Of a stretch of 64,000 nt of DNA, positions 13,059 to 23,752 are shown piece after piece. A program made the translations under genes and the position numbers. The DNA comes from Symbiodinium kawagutii (lineage: Eukaryota; Sar; Dinophyceae; Suessiales; Symbiodiniaceae): assembly GCA_009767595.1 (NCBI GenBank), contig VSDK01015795.1:273017-337016 (forward strand). The letters run 5' to 3'. How positions within the stretch are numbered: the stretch's first letter is position 1; each line of letters starts with the position of its first letter. A model generated the notes under the pieces. That model made no database searches. It was not told the DNA's origin and saw only the letters and a program-made list of their open reading frames with translations.

Positions 13059-13195
13059 TCAGGTGACACAACCTGGTTGGTCACTAGTAACCACCAACCA
13101 GGAATTGTAAATTGTAAGGGCTACGCCCCCTGCCGCCGACCCCCTGGGTCGCAAGGACTCGGGGGATCGCAGCGGGGGGGGGGCAACTGGGCAAG

Positions 13196-14640
13196 TGGGA
13201 TACTTTTGCGAACGTGCTCATATCGTTTTTGGGTGGCGCGCCCGAGCCCGAGTAGCCGAACGTTGCTTGCGGAAACTCTGGGAAGGCCTGGGGAGGGGTT
13301 TGAGGGCGGGCATGGCTAACGTTGCTTTTGGAGGGATCCAAAAAAAACAGTGCAAGACAGCCATGGAAATCCAACAATCTGGAATGCCGCAGCCAGGGTG
13401 GCCAAGCCTTGCTTTCCAAAGGCCTGGGGATACTTTTGCGAACGTGCTTAATTATGTCGTTTTTGGGCGGCGCGCCCGAGCCCGAGTAGCCGAACGTTGC
13501 TTGCGGAAACTCTGGGAAGGCCTGGGGAGGGGTTTGAGGGCGGGCATGGCTAACGTTGCTTTTGGATCCCGAAAAAAAGAGTGCAAGACAGCCATGGAAA
13601 TCCAACAATCCGAAACGTGACTTGGGGGGATGTGGGTGCGTTTGCGGGCGTGCTTATGTCGTTTTTGGGTGGCGCGCCCGAGCCCGAGTAGCCGAACGTT
13701 GTTTGCGGAAACTCTGGGAAGGCCTCGGGAGGGGTTTGAGGGCGGGCATGGCTAACGTTGCTTTTGGATCCCAAAAAAAAGAGTGCAAGACAGCCATGGA
13801 AAATCCAACAATCCGAAACGTGACTTTTTGATTGGAATGCCGCAGCCAAGGTAACCAAGCCTTCTTTTCGGAAGGCCTGGGGTGGCGTTAGCGGGCGGGC
13901 TTCTGTCGTTTTTGGGCGGCGCGCCCGAGCCCGAGTAGCCGAACGTTGCTTGCGGAAACTCTGGGAAGGCCTGGGGAGGGGTTTGAGGGCGGGCATGGCT
14001 AACGTTGCTTTTGGATCCAAAAAAAACAGTGCAAGACAGCCATGGAAATCCAACAATCCGAAACGTGACTTTTTGATTGGAATGCCACAGCCAGGGTAGC
14101 CAAGCCTTCTTTTCGGAAGGCCTGGGGGGGCGTTTGCGGGCGGGCTTCTGTCGTTTTTGGGTGGCGCGCCCGAGCCCGAGTAGCCGAACGTTGCGTGGGG
14201 AAACTCTGGGAAGGCCTGGGGAGGGGTTTGAGGGCGGGCATGGCTAACGTTGCTTTTGGACCCCAAAAAAAAAAGTGCAAGACAGCCACGGAAATCCAAC
14301 ATTCCAAAACGTGAATTTTTGATTGGAATGCCGCAGCCAAGGTAACCAAGCCTTCTTTTCGGAAGGCCTGGGGGGGCGTTNNNNNNNNNNTGTCGTTTTT
14401 GGGCGGCGCGCCCGAGCCCGAGTAGCCGAACGTTGCTTGCGGAAACTCTGGGAAGGCCTGGGGAGGGGTTTGAGGGCGGGCATGGCTAACGTTGCTTTTG
14501 GATCCGAAAAAAAAGAGTGCAAGACAGCCATGGAAATCCAACAATCCGAAACGTGACTTTTTGATTGGAATGCCACAGCCAGGGTAGCCAAGCGTTGCTT
14601 TCCGAAGGCCTGGGGAAACGTTTGCGGGCGGGCTTATGTC
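13196..14640 (+). repeat. About 240-bp satellite, six units
   Basis: Unit landmark CGTTTTTGGG plus GGCGCGCCCGAGCCCGAGTA recurs at about 13225, 13458, 13660, 13906, 14152 and 14393; spacing is 202-246 bp. Each unit contains GGCGGGCATGGCTAACGTTG, a homopolymer A run and AGACAGCCATGGAAATCCAA. Unit 3 lacks the TTTTTGATTGGAATGCC segment. Within a unit two related halves share the pattern TAGCC-AACG/AAGCCTT-CTT-CGGAA...GGCCTGGGG, so it is a higher-order repeat. Long frames on both strands are open because the unit is GC-rich with few stops; I do not call them genes. Contains a 10-N gap. Confidence 0.88.
14381..14390. other. Assembly gap, 10 N
   Basis: Ten N inside satellite unit 6; a placeholder within a tandem repeat, so unit number is uncertain. 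Confidence 0.99.
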
Positions 14641-14848
14641 GTTAGTGGAACGCCAGAACCGGGGTGACCGAGCCTTGCTTTGAGAAGCCTTGGGCAAACG
14701 TTTGCGGGCGGGCACGTCGAATGTTGTTTTTGAACCCCCGAAAACTTGCGCGCAGGCATGCCTAACGTGGCTTTTGGATCCCAGAAAAACATTGAAAAAG
14801 ACTTTCCAAACAAAAATGGAATCCAATCCAAGAAGACAAGAAGTGAAT

Positions 14849-14924
<76 letters not shown>

Positions 14925-15050
14925 ATGCAATGCAATGAAACAACACGCCCCTGGGCCGCAACTTGCTTTGCGCAAGCCTGGGCAAGAACGCTGGGCCGCA
15001 ACTTGCTTTGCGCAAACCTGGGCAAGAACGCTGGTTAGCATACCTCCTCT
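14640..15050 (+). repeat. Diverged satellite tail with (TTG)n and 40-bp duplications
   Basis: Degenerate half-units at 14640-14780, (TTG)n at about 14850-14923, then two copies of a 40-bp segment containing GCTGGGCCGCAACTTGCTTT (14947-15032). Confidence 0.8.
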
Positions 15051-15192
15051 GACGCGCTTCCCCTGGACCTCCAGGGGTCGGCGGATAACCAAAATAATGG
15101 TTTGACACATTTAATGATTAGTTACTAGTCAAACCTGGCTGGTGGTTTGATTCACATCTTGTATTTTCCCTGGGAACTGATCATTCAACAAA

Positions 15193-15292
15193 TGGGTGTT
15201 TCTCAAAATAGGGGTACCCCTAAATCATCCTTTATCAATCATAGTAATAAACCACCCATTTTTTGGGTTCCCTATGGCTTGAGAAACCACCA
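15193..15292 (+). mobile_element. MITE family A, copy A7
   Basis: GTTTCTCAAAATAGGGGTAC / GGCTTGAGAAACCACC; flanked by CAAATGG on both sides (possible 7-bp target duplication). Confidence 0.78.
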
Positions 15293-15362
15293 AATGGTTG
15301 GTTACTGGTTGAAACCACTGAAACCACACACCAGCAACTTGTGAACCTTGGCTCGTCGCCAG

Positions 15363-15470
15363 GCCTTTCCCATGGACAAAGTACAGAATGGCCTGGGGGC
15401 CGCCAAGAGCTGGGTGCCGGGAAGGCCCAGATGTGCTGATCCACAGGGCTGGGTGCTGGAGGGTGGATGA
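15363..15470 (+). CDS. Possible exon (MDKVQNGLGAAKSW)
   Basis: After GCCAG the frame reads AFPMDKVQNGLGAAKSWVPG and continues to TGA. Helix-like start, but only 35 residues. A long minus-strand frame overlaps and may be a shadow or the real one. Confidence 0.28.
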   Translation, partial: AFPMDKVQNGLGAAKSWVPGRPRCADPQGWVLEGG

Positions 15471-15870
15471 TGATGGTGAAGCGACTCATCCAAGTCGGGG
15501 TTGAAGCATATTTTTTCGGGGATTTTTCCTGGGTGGTGCCATGGTGAAACTCAGGAGCGCGGCTGAGAGGGTTTGGGTGGCAGCTTAGCCAACAGCCTTT
15601 CACCAGCAATGGCCTTTGACCAACTGGCATCCAAGTTGGCTTAATCATAACGTCGTGTTTTGAAACTCAGCATCCATTCTCAGATACTCCATATATGGGG
15701 CATCTGTTCCAACATGTTGAAATAAATCCATGAAAATCCGAAAAACAATCTGAACTAAAGACCCATGAAATCCGAAAAAAAAATCTGAAAAGAAAAAACA
15801 AATACTGAATACGAAAAAATCTGAACAACCCATTAAATCCGAAGTGAAATGACCCGTCGATTTTCTTCAG

Positions 15871-15941
15871 CCGCACAGCCTGAGGTCGTGGGGCTGGGGC
15901 AGTGTGGTCCAAGGTGCCAAGAAGGCCGCAGCTGCGGCATG
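15871..15941 (+). CDS. Possible exon ending at GTGAGT donor
   Basis: Between a TTCTTCAG acceptor and a canonical GGTGAGT donor the frame reads PHSLRSWGWGSVVQGAKKAA plus Ala. Splice signals on both sides support it; the exon is short and family A element A8 begins 29 bases into the following intron. Confidence 0.33.
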
Positions 15942-15969
15942 GTGAGTTGCCACCAGCTATGATCAGTAC

Positions 15970-16068
15970 GGGCGTTTCTCAAGTCAACTTGGTTCTCATC
16001 CAGTTCATTAAGCATTTATATAGTAATAAACCAAGCATTTTGGGGATACCCAATTTTGAGAAACCACC
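15970..16068 (+). mobile_element. MITE family A, copy A8
   Basis: Left GGCGTTTCTCAAGTCAACTT (diverged), right CCAATTTTGAGAAACCACC. Begins 29 bases after a GTGAGT donor, so probably intronic. Confidence 0.65.
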
Positions 16069-17217
16069 ATTTGGAGATTCGCTGAGCAGACAAGATTGAC
16101 AATGAGCATGGACCACTGCGGATGGTCATTCTCGCAGGAGGACCTGTAATGGTCCTGGAGCCTCACGTTTTGAGAGTCCACGATTCAAAATGCTACTTGC
16201 AAAGGTATCGGCTCTATGAACCACTTTTGGATTGTCAGATGTGCCCACTGTTCAGCACCTGGTCGAGTACCAATGCCCCTGCAAGGCCATTGGATTTTTC
16301 CTCGAAACGACTAGTGATAGTTTATGATCCAAGTTGGATTGGCGATGACCAACAATGGCTAGCAATGATGGTCAATGCCAGTGAAGAACAGTCCATGCAA
16401 CAGCTGAGTTGATGCTTTGCAGATTGGAGATGACATCGCCAACTCTGAGTTCGTGAAGGAAACCGAGAGGCCACGACCTGTTCGTCAACATTTTGTACAG
16501 TAGTCGGAGCTCCAAAGCATTATTTTTTAGTTGCTGCAGCTGTGCAAGCAGTACACACCTTAGCTATTGCAGAAGCAACGGAAGAAGCAATTTCTAAGAA
16601 AAGAGCTACAGTATGATGTGCTTCAATTGTCCAAAGAACATCAGACAAACTGCGCTTTTCGGTTGTGGATGATACAGGGAATGAGGGCCAATGGTGTGTT
16701 AATGGTTGGTTGAGAACGGTCAACAATGGTTTGTAATACTTGGATGTCCAGTTGGAGTTAGTTCCATAGCATAGAACTACGCTAAACAATCCCCAAAAAA
16801 GGTGGGTGAACCAACCCATATAACCATGGTGAATGTCACCAGTTACCAAGTAGGGATGCACATGCAAGTGGCCAACATTAATCGTCGTATTCAACTGACC
16901 ATGGTTTGTTACTGAACATCATGAACCATAATTAATTAAACATCATTAACATATTACTATGTCAAAGCCACCATCAACCAAATCATAGTAACCATAACGA
17001 TCAATGTTCATTTGATCTGTTTCAAAAGAGGGTCATGAATACACCTCAACCATCCCACCGGGAGAAACCATGAGAAACCGGACACCAGTTCAGTTCTTGG
17101 GGACGACTCTCATCCGCCGTCATGAACGACAGTTTTCTACCATCGGTGTCACCATTTTCATGCTGAGGGATTCAGTTGCACCTGGTGAAACAAGGAACAA
17201 CCATGAAAAAACCATAG

Positions 17218-17568
17218 ATGGTTGCTTCACCAGTAAACATGGTTGAACAACCTATTCTATGGTTGAAAACCATGCAAATAACCTGGGTTTCACTCCATAG
17301 TGAGGTTCACCATGATCACTTGCACAACTCTCCGTTGCGCAACGCTCGTGATGACTGCAACCTGCCTCGTGCCGCTCGCTTGATGCTGTGCTCCCGCAGT
17401 GCTGGGAACCCGGCCCAAGCGAAGCGACAGCTTCGCCACGGTGTCGCCAGGATGGCCCAGAAAGCTGAAGAAGGCATCTCTTCAGGTGCGTCCGAGGCGC
17501 GAGGCTCCGTAAAAATTGGGAGGTTTTTGGGGTTCAGACGACAAGTCGTAGCTGACCAGGTCGCTTAG
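17218..17568 (+). CDS. Possible exon in GC-rich island
   Basis: The segment about 17330-17530 is GC-rich against its AT-rich surroundings and reads RAARLMLCSRSAGNPAQAKR and GVARMAQKAEEGISS. The first 35 residues are low-complexity and probably not coding, so the ATG at 17218 is doubtful. Confidence 0.27.
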   Translation: MVASPVNMVEQPILWLKTMQITWVSLHSEVHHDHLHNSPLRNARDDCNLPRAARLMLCSRSAGNPAQAKRQLRHGVARMAQKAEEGISSGASEARGSVKIGRFLGFRRQVVADQVA

Positions 17569-17818
17569 TGGTGGTTAACAATGGTTAGTGCTGGTTAGTA
17601 CTGGTTGATGATGATTTGATAATGATTTGATAATGCTTGACAATGATAATGACTTGAGAATGGTTCTTTGGAGAAACATCCAATTGTTTTTATAGGGTCT
17701 CTAAATAGTCACCCTGCCAGTACACCACCATGAATGGTTAAGAATTGGTACGAAATGGTGATAAAGATATTGACCAATTCATTCTTCCTGTGTCCAATTC
17801 AAGTCGCTTGCTATGCTC

Positions 17819-17932
17819 TACAAGGTGGGCCCCTGGCAGTTATAAGTTGGGTTATAACCCCTATAACTGGTAGTTAACCCTAGTTAAATTAGCTATAAAC
17901 CAACTTATAAGGGGTGGGGGGCCCACTTTGTA
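17819..17932 (+). mobile_element. MITE family D, copy D3
   Basis: TACAAGGTGGGCCCCTGGCA / GGGGGGCCCACTTTGTA; interior nearly identical to D1. Confidence 0.8.
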
Positions 17933-18291
17933 TGGATCTCCTTTGATATTTTGTTGGCGAATTGTTCCTGCGGCGTTTTGGAGGTGCTCCTGTTGAAACT
18001 GCTGGCAGCTCTTCACACTCGACCCATTAAAACCCTGATGGTTCTACTGGAAGTCGTAAACCTGTGGTTGCTGAGTAACTAAATTTTGCTGAGTTTCCTG
18101 AAAGTTGTTCGAATGTAGGTACTCAATTACCGAGAGACCCGTTTTCAGTGGCAATTCTGCCATGTCGTACAGGATGATTGGGGGGCAATTGCTGCATGTT
18201 CTTCAGATGTCAGGGCAGGTTTGCAACGACTAGCAATGTGACTGAAGTCCGAGCTCATTTCTGCATTGTTTGCTTGGAAATGGTGCCTAAT

Positions 18292-18372
18292 AACGTGACT
18301 AGAAAATCCACCATTCATAGCTGGTTTATATGTATAGAAAAGGTTGATTTTCAGCTTCCAGTGAGCCGTCAG
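18292..18372 (+). mobile_element. MITE family E, copy E2 (ends lost)
   Basis: AGAAAATCCACCATTCATAG, CTGGTTTAT and GATTTTCAGCTTCCAG match the family interior. Confidence 0.5.
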
Positions 18373-18721
18373 GTCTCGCAAGACTTCTAAGATTTCGTCA
18401 TGCTTCGCCGGTCTTTAAATGTGTTTGCAAATCGAGGGTCATGTTTCCATAGAGACCTTTGGGTGCCAAGTATCTTCAGGATGGTTGCTTGTCAGGATGG
18501 TCAATCATGCTGACCGGACCAACCTCTAGCAGCAACAAGCCACGACCATCCAAAATCATCCTTTTCTTTTTCCTGACAATTTTCCCTGTGCCTAGCTAGA
18601 CCTTACTTGATATGATATTCCTTGTCAGGATGGTCAATCTGGTCAGCCGCAACCAAAGCCTCAGAACATCCATGACCGGCTCAGCAGGTGAGGCTCGGAG
18701 CCCAGGTCCCGGCGCGGTGTC

Positions 18722-18868
18722 ATGGGGCAAACTGCCTGCTGTGAAGAGCAGCAGGAGGAGCTTCCCAAGGAAGTGGTGCTGCACAAATTCAACGACCTCG
18801 ATGACGCAGCTGGGTGGCGATTTTTGTTGGAAGTTGTTGTTGAAATGGCGAGCTGGGTCAAGCTCTGA
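18722..18868 (+). CDS. Small ORF or first exon with MGQTACC N-terminus
   Basis: The frame opens with ATG and reads MGQTACCEEQQEELPKE, then an acidic/hydrophobic stretch ending WVKL before TGA (48 residues). MGxxxCC is a classic N-myristoylation plus palmitoylation signal, so membrane attachment is likely if it is expressed. The last residues and the stop come from the left end of a family C element (18846-18966), so either the gene was cut short by the insertion or a donor just before 18846 splices to an exon I cannot see. It lies 127 bases before copy 2 of the TIR-like gene but in a different frame, so it is probably separate. Confidence 0.42.
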   Translation: MGQTACCEEQQEELPKEVVLHKFNDLDDAAGWRFLLEVVVEMASWVKL

Positions 18869-18966
18869 ACCAACCAATTTCATGGGTGATAATGACCAAC
18901 CAATTTCATAAGGGAAACAATGGTGATAGGGGAACCAGGGGGACTAAGGGTTTTGACTCACAGCCA
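18846..18966 (+). mobile_element. MITE family C, copy C3
   Basis: TGGCGAGCTGGGTCAAGCTC / GTTTTGACTCACAGCCA flanked by AA on both sides. Sits between the MGQTACC ORF, whose end it supplies, and the ATG of TIR-like copy 2, 29 bases downstream. Confidence 0.78.
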
Positions 18967-18995
18967 AATATGATGAAATATGTTGAAATAGATGT

Positions 18996-21900
18996 ATGGA
19001 TGAACACTATACAACCACGAACTCTTCGAGTTTTGGCAAGGAATCAACGGCCACCAAGGAAGAACATACCGACGAAGACCACCGGAATGTCAAAGACATC
19101 ACGGTGGACATTGACGGATCGAAAGCGGAAGAAAAGGCTGTGGGGAGTGTAAAATCGCAGGAAGCTGGTCACAGACTCCAGAAGCCAATGAGCGGGAGCA
19201 GTCGAATAGAAAAGATGGAGCAGCTTGCTGTTGATCACGAAATCGTTCGTGGCATTCCTTTGCGCGAATCCTTGAAAAGTCTGGGCCGACTTTGGCGATG
19301 GTCTCCTCTGGATTTGGCAGAAGAGGATCGACAAAAGCTTTGGAATCGCTCCAAAAAGGTTGCCCAATTTGACACTTTTCTTTCACATACCTGGTTGACC
19401 AAGGGTAGATGGAAGGTCCTCACACTGCTCTTGCGATCTGGCTGGCACATCATGCTTTTCGGCTGGTTTCTTGGCACAGTTCTTGCTATTGTCCTTTGTC
19501 GAAATGAAGTTTTGCCCCTGGCTGCCATGTGGACTGTATCCCTCCCTGACTGGACGGGCAACTGCCAAATGGGCTATTGGATCTGGATCTTTGGCATGAC
19601 TGGTGCATTTCTGGGACTCTTCCTATCTGTCTACATCCCCGACAGTATCAGCAAGTCAGAGATGTGTTTCCTTGATGCTGCTTGGCCAATTTCCGGTCTT
19701 GAGTTGGGGGTTTCTTAGGGTACCCCCAAATCATCCTTGCTTAACCATGTATAGTACTAAGCCAACCATTTTGGGGGTCCTTTATGGATCTTTATGGTGA
19801 GAAACACCTGGCTGGGCTGTGTAGCCTTGTCCTGGCTATTTGAGACCCATCGTCCTGTCCATCTTTTTCAGATCACGGACCATTCTGACCACTTCGCAGC
19901 ATGACCTCGAAAGAAAAACCCTCAAGGTAGTGCCAAGCATGTAATGCGAATTAATGTGCACTCTTTTTGTCTCTCCTTGTTTCATAAACACCAGCATTTA
20001 CAAGTGCATTCAGCTCGTGCCCACGACCGCGGAACTCAACGGTCGTGGGCATGACACACGTCGACACAGACGTTCCCCGTTCAACTCAAAATCGCAGGTG
20101 GTGAGTATCCATCAGACAGATTCTGTACTCATGGAGCGCGGCATCTATGGACTGGGCGGTTTCTTGAAGGTCGCCAAGGAGTTGCGTGTCCTGTGGAGCC
20201 CTCCCTATTTGTCCCGCTTGCCACGGCCTCAGAGGGAGCGGCTGTCCTGTCTCGCCAATGGCGAATTGACCGCTGGATGAAACAAGCCTAGACTAAGTGG
20301 TAATAACATATTTACTATAATATGATACAATGTATTTCATAAATCATGATTAATGTTCATATATGAATTCATTGTTTCGTTGTATATTGTTATATATTCA
20401 TTATATGATATATGTTGTAATCTTATCCAGTGTGGTGCAGCCTAGGCAGCTGTTTGAAATTCGATGTTTGCATTGCATTGGATGTGTCAAGATGATGTTT
20501 TTGCAGGGATGGCTGTCAAATAGTGAACCTTCGTGAGTCGCAGCAGCCTTCTGGATCACATGTCTCTGTGCTGCAGGTGGTGTGTCTTTGAGCTGGCAGC
20601 ATATCGGACAGCAAATCCCAACGGGAAGATTGTATTGAACCCATTGTTCATTGATGCTTGGTTTGATGTCTTTAGGCACTTGCTAATCTTGTCTCAATCT
20701 GCGTTGCGATGGCTCGAAAATTTGATAATTTTGACGGATGCAACAGACCCTCAAAAATTCACTGCAAAAGAAACGCCGGTCTGAAACTTCATTTTCCATG
20801 GTGTGTGCAACCAATGGTGTGCACGTGCGGCATTCAAAAGGTGGCCAGATTGATATTCCTATAGTGTGACACCAGCTTTTGCTTGTATTCAAAAATTCAG
20901 AGCACTGCGACAGCTTCAAAACACCAACAAGACCTCGAAAACCATCAAAGCATGACTAACAACCTGCGAAGAATCAAACATATGATTAATCAAACCCCAT
21001 TAGTTGATTGACTAACAACCCTGTATTATTGGGGTGCAGTTTATGGTGAATTGATGGTCTTTGCTGCCGGTTGAGAAGCCGGTGAAACACCAAGCTTCGC
21101 CGAAGCGAATCTTGTGAGCTACGCTGACGTCCAAGTCCTTGAGCATTTTTTCGGATTTCAAACCTGACCATTTTGCAGGGGACAAACGGTGGTTTCTCAA
21201 AATAGGGGACCCCCAAAAATCGTTGGTTTGTAACTATAAATGACTATTAATGGATGATTTAGGGGTACCCCTATTTTGAGAAACCACCAAGCGGATTCAT
21301 GGGGAAGCCATGTGCAATTCAGCTGTTGGCACAGTTTTCTGACCGTTTTCCTACGGTTTTTCCGATGTTTCGCTTGGCATCAGGAAAGTGTTTGCAGCAT
21401 CATGTTCGTGGGCAGCCTACTGGGATCCTGGATGATGCAGTACACCATGCTCCACAAGATGTCTCAGACTGCGATGAACTCGTCGTATGTCTTTGGGACG
21501 TGGCCATTGTTGGTGGCCATCCACGTGTTGCGATGTGAAGTTCGGCTGAGGCACCCTGGGAACGGTGGCAACGAAGGCTCCAAGTGGTTCAACTCGAAGT
21601 CAAATCCATGCATTTTTAAAATGGTTGGTTGGTGGTGGTGGTTAGCGATGGTATAATGGTGGATAATGGTTGATTATAAAGGTGAATGCTCAATCAATGG
21701 CTAATCCATGCCATTTTTCCTTTCCACTTCTTTCACAATTCTGTGTTATCCATCATCAACATTATTGGATCTTAGCTGGAACAGGGATGAACAGGGTGTC
21801 CACATATACAAACTGCAAAGCACACACTGAAGTTGACAGCGGAGGAATGAAATGGAGGCCTGGCATCCACTTCAAATGTTGTAAAAGTAAAGGAAGACTT

Positions 21901-22790
21901 TTGATCGACTCGTAGAATGCCTTCGCGGATCTTTATGAAAGAAAGGAATATCATCGATGAAAACTGGTAAACATTTTTTTACTAGGCAACTGTGAGACAT
22001 GGTGAGCTACAACCATCACAACGACTCCCTTTTGCTGGTGGATGAATGTGGTGGATGACCACACTTAACAAGCTTTGACACGGGCTTTACAAACGCCATG
22101 ATGTCGTTGTGTTCAGGCACTTGCTGGCAAAAGGCCTGAAGGAGTTTGAGTTGTGCAAAGCTGAATGTCGCAACGACTTCGACCGCGAATTCATTTACTC
22201 CGGCATCATCCAGTGGTCTCTCGGACTCTTCAGCTTGTGGGATCAGCTTCCCCCCCCGCGTGGCCGCATGGGGTCCCATGGGCTCCCTGTTCCATGCCAT
22301 GCTCTGAGGTATGGGAGTTCAGAGGCCTTCACGAGATACGTCCGAGGGCCTCTTAGGAGAGAGCTCATTGGCTGTACCTACATGCAGCTGAAGATGCCAC
22401 CGTGCTATCTCTTGTTGATTTGCCTTGGTCCGATCTCGACCTCCTTGGAAAGTCTCTTAGGTCTGTTGAACCTTGGCAGCAATGAAAGTGGAAGATCTCT
22501 GGGTGTTTCATAATCAAAGGGTAACCTCGAGCCTGCTCGCCACGTTCGCTAGGATGGTGGATTGCCCTGCGGAGATCGTACTACGATATGCGGCAGGGCG
22601 GATCTTGGCGACTGATATGATGTGGCAGTTGCTGTGTTTGAAGTTGGCCTTGAACCTCTGTGATACACTTGGAGCGCACCGTTGGCCTGGTTGCCTGAAC
22701 TTTGTGACTCGTAGCGCAAGATTTTGCAATGGGTGGTAGTAGGAGTAGTTGTGGCAGCAGTAGCAGTAGTCGGTGTTCTTGTTCTTGTTC

Positions 22791-22823
<33 letters not shown>

Positions 22824-23375
22824 TTGTTGTTGTCGTCGTGGTTGTTGTTATAACCGCCCATGACCAGCAAACTTAGAGTTCATCGTGACTGAACATGGTG
22901 AATCACCATCAATGCTGCTAGTGACGGTTTGTCCAGGTTCATCATGATGTTGGTCAAGAATGATACTGATACTGATCTTTGCAATGACTATGTATCATAC
23001 ATAATCATACAGATAGTCATGGTGAATCCAAAATGACTATGGTTGGCACCCGACACTTTCCATATTTGTTCGGCAAAACCCATAGTTGCAATAAAAAAAG
23101 TCACCTTCACATTTTTCAGATTCTGCTAGGAGCTTTCGGGTGATCACCGGCACAGGCTCGGCACACACGACTCGGGCGCCCCGGTGGTAGGTAGCGCGGC
23201 CGCGTAGCGCGGCGGTGGGGCTCAGGTGAACTCCTTCATCATCTACATCATCTACTGCACCAGCAGCGTCGGAGGTGGCGCCATTGGTGCTGTGGCTTGG
23301 ACCAGTGGACTAGCATGGAGCTTGGCCTGGCTGGCTGCCAACGTGCTGCTGATTTTCAGCATGCTCCTTGGATGA
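18996..23375 (+). CDS. TIR-like multi-pass membrane protein, copy 2 (complete, 8 exons)
   Basis: Exons: 18996-19676, 20098-20219, 20577-20655, 21384 to about 21529, 22117-22215, 22309-22467, 22553-22673 and 23226-23375 (stop TGA). Total 1557 nt, 518 residues; two other in-frame donors for intron 4 (exon ending 21544 or 21547) would add 5 or 6 residues. The ATG has an in-frame TGA 12 bases upstream. Residues 1-85 are hydrophilic; FDTFLSHTW is 125-133; two predicted membrane helices lie at about 149-168 and 192-213; CFLDVVSIHQTD is 224-235; LWSPPYLSRLWCVFE is 259-273 with Glu273 in the TIR catalytic position; CRNDFDR, WYGS and YVRGPL follow, then a hydrophobic C-terminus. Donors GC, GC, GC, GC (or GA), GT, GA, GC; most acceptors CAG before G. 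Introns 1 and 3 hold family A elements; introns 5 and 6 are only 93 and 85 bp. An extra small exon could be missing in intron 7, where copy 1 has about 18 more residues. Confidence 0.75.
19705..19810 (+). mobile_element. MITE family A, copy A9
   Basis: GGGGGTTTCTTAGGGTACCC / TTTATGGTGAGAAACACC. Inside intron 1 of TIR-like copy 2, at a site where copy 1 has no intron. Confidence 0.72.
21188..21288 (-). mobile_element. MITE family A, copy A10
   Basis: Near-perfect ends GGTGGTTTCTCAAAATAGGG and its complement. In intron 3 of TIR-like copy 2. Reverse orientation relative to A1. Confidence 0.8.
22785..22850 (+). repeat. (TTG)n microsatellite in intron 7 of TIR-like copy 2
   Basis: Runs of GTTCTT followed by GTTGTT, ending CGTCGTGGTTG. 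Confidence 0.85.
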
Positions 23376-23493
23376 AGCACAGCTGGTGGTTTTAGATGGG
23401 TTTTAGATGGTTTTTAGTCGTTTAAGATGCTGTTTTAGACGCTGTTTTAGATGGTTTAAGATGGTTTAGGGTTCAGCATTTGATTGTTTCTCC

Positions 23494-23727
23494 TTGGCAA
23501 ACATGGGGGATTTGATACACTTGGTTTTTTTTTCAAGGGTAAGCAAAAAGGGAGCCATTTTGACAGAGCGTTTTGGAGCTCTGGAGCTCGGGTGCAGGTA
23601 TGGACTCTCGAAGTTGATTCAAAAGAAGATCGCGTGCAGATTGGAGGAAGAGAATGCCCAAGACGCGGACCTGAGCCGACAAGTGACTCCCTTATCTTCC
23701 CCTTGCGCTTGCGAGATGTCTAAATGA
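23494..23727 (+). CDS. Possible exon downstream of TIR-like copy 2
   Basis: The frame reads ERFGALELGCRYGLSKLIQK then KIACRLEEENAQDADLSRQV and ends CEMSK before TGA. The helical, charged composition favours coding; no start codon or acceptor could be fixed. Family A element A11 begins 26 bases after the stop. Confidence 0.33.
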   Translation: MANMGDLIHLVFFSRVSKKGAILTERFGALELGCRYGLSKLIQKKIACRLEEENAQDADLSRQVTPLSSPCACEMSK

Positions 23728-23752
23728 AGCATCTCGATGTTAATGCCACCAT

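Larger units (their letters stand above)
16070..18700. other. Mostly non-coding
   Basis: Contains the possible exon at 17.3-17.5 kb, D3 and E2. Frames elsewhere are short and compositionally random. Confidence 0.45.

Noticed and set aside
13084-15110. Long minus-strand repeat proteins in the GC-rich satellite
   Set aside because: One spans the N gap, units shift frame between copies, and there is no start or splice support; treated as satellite DNA.
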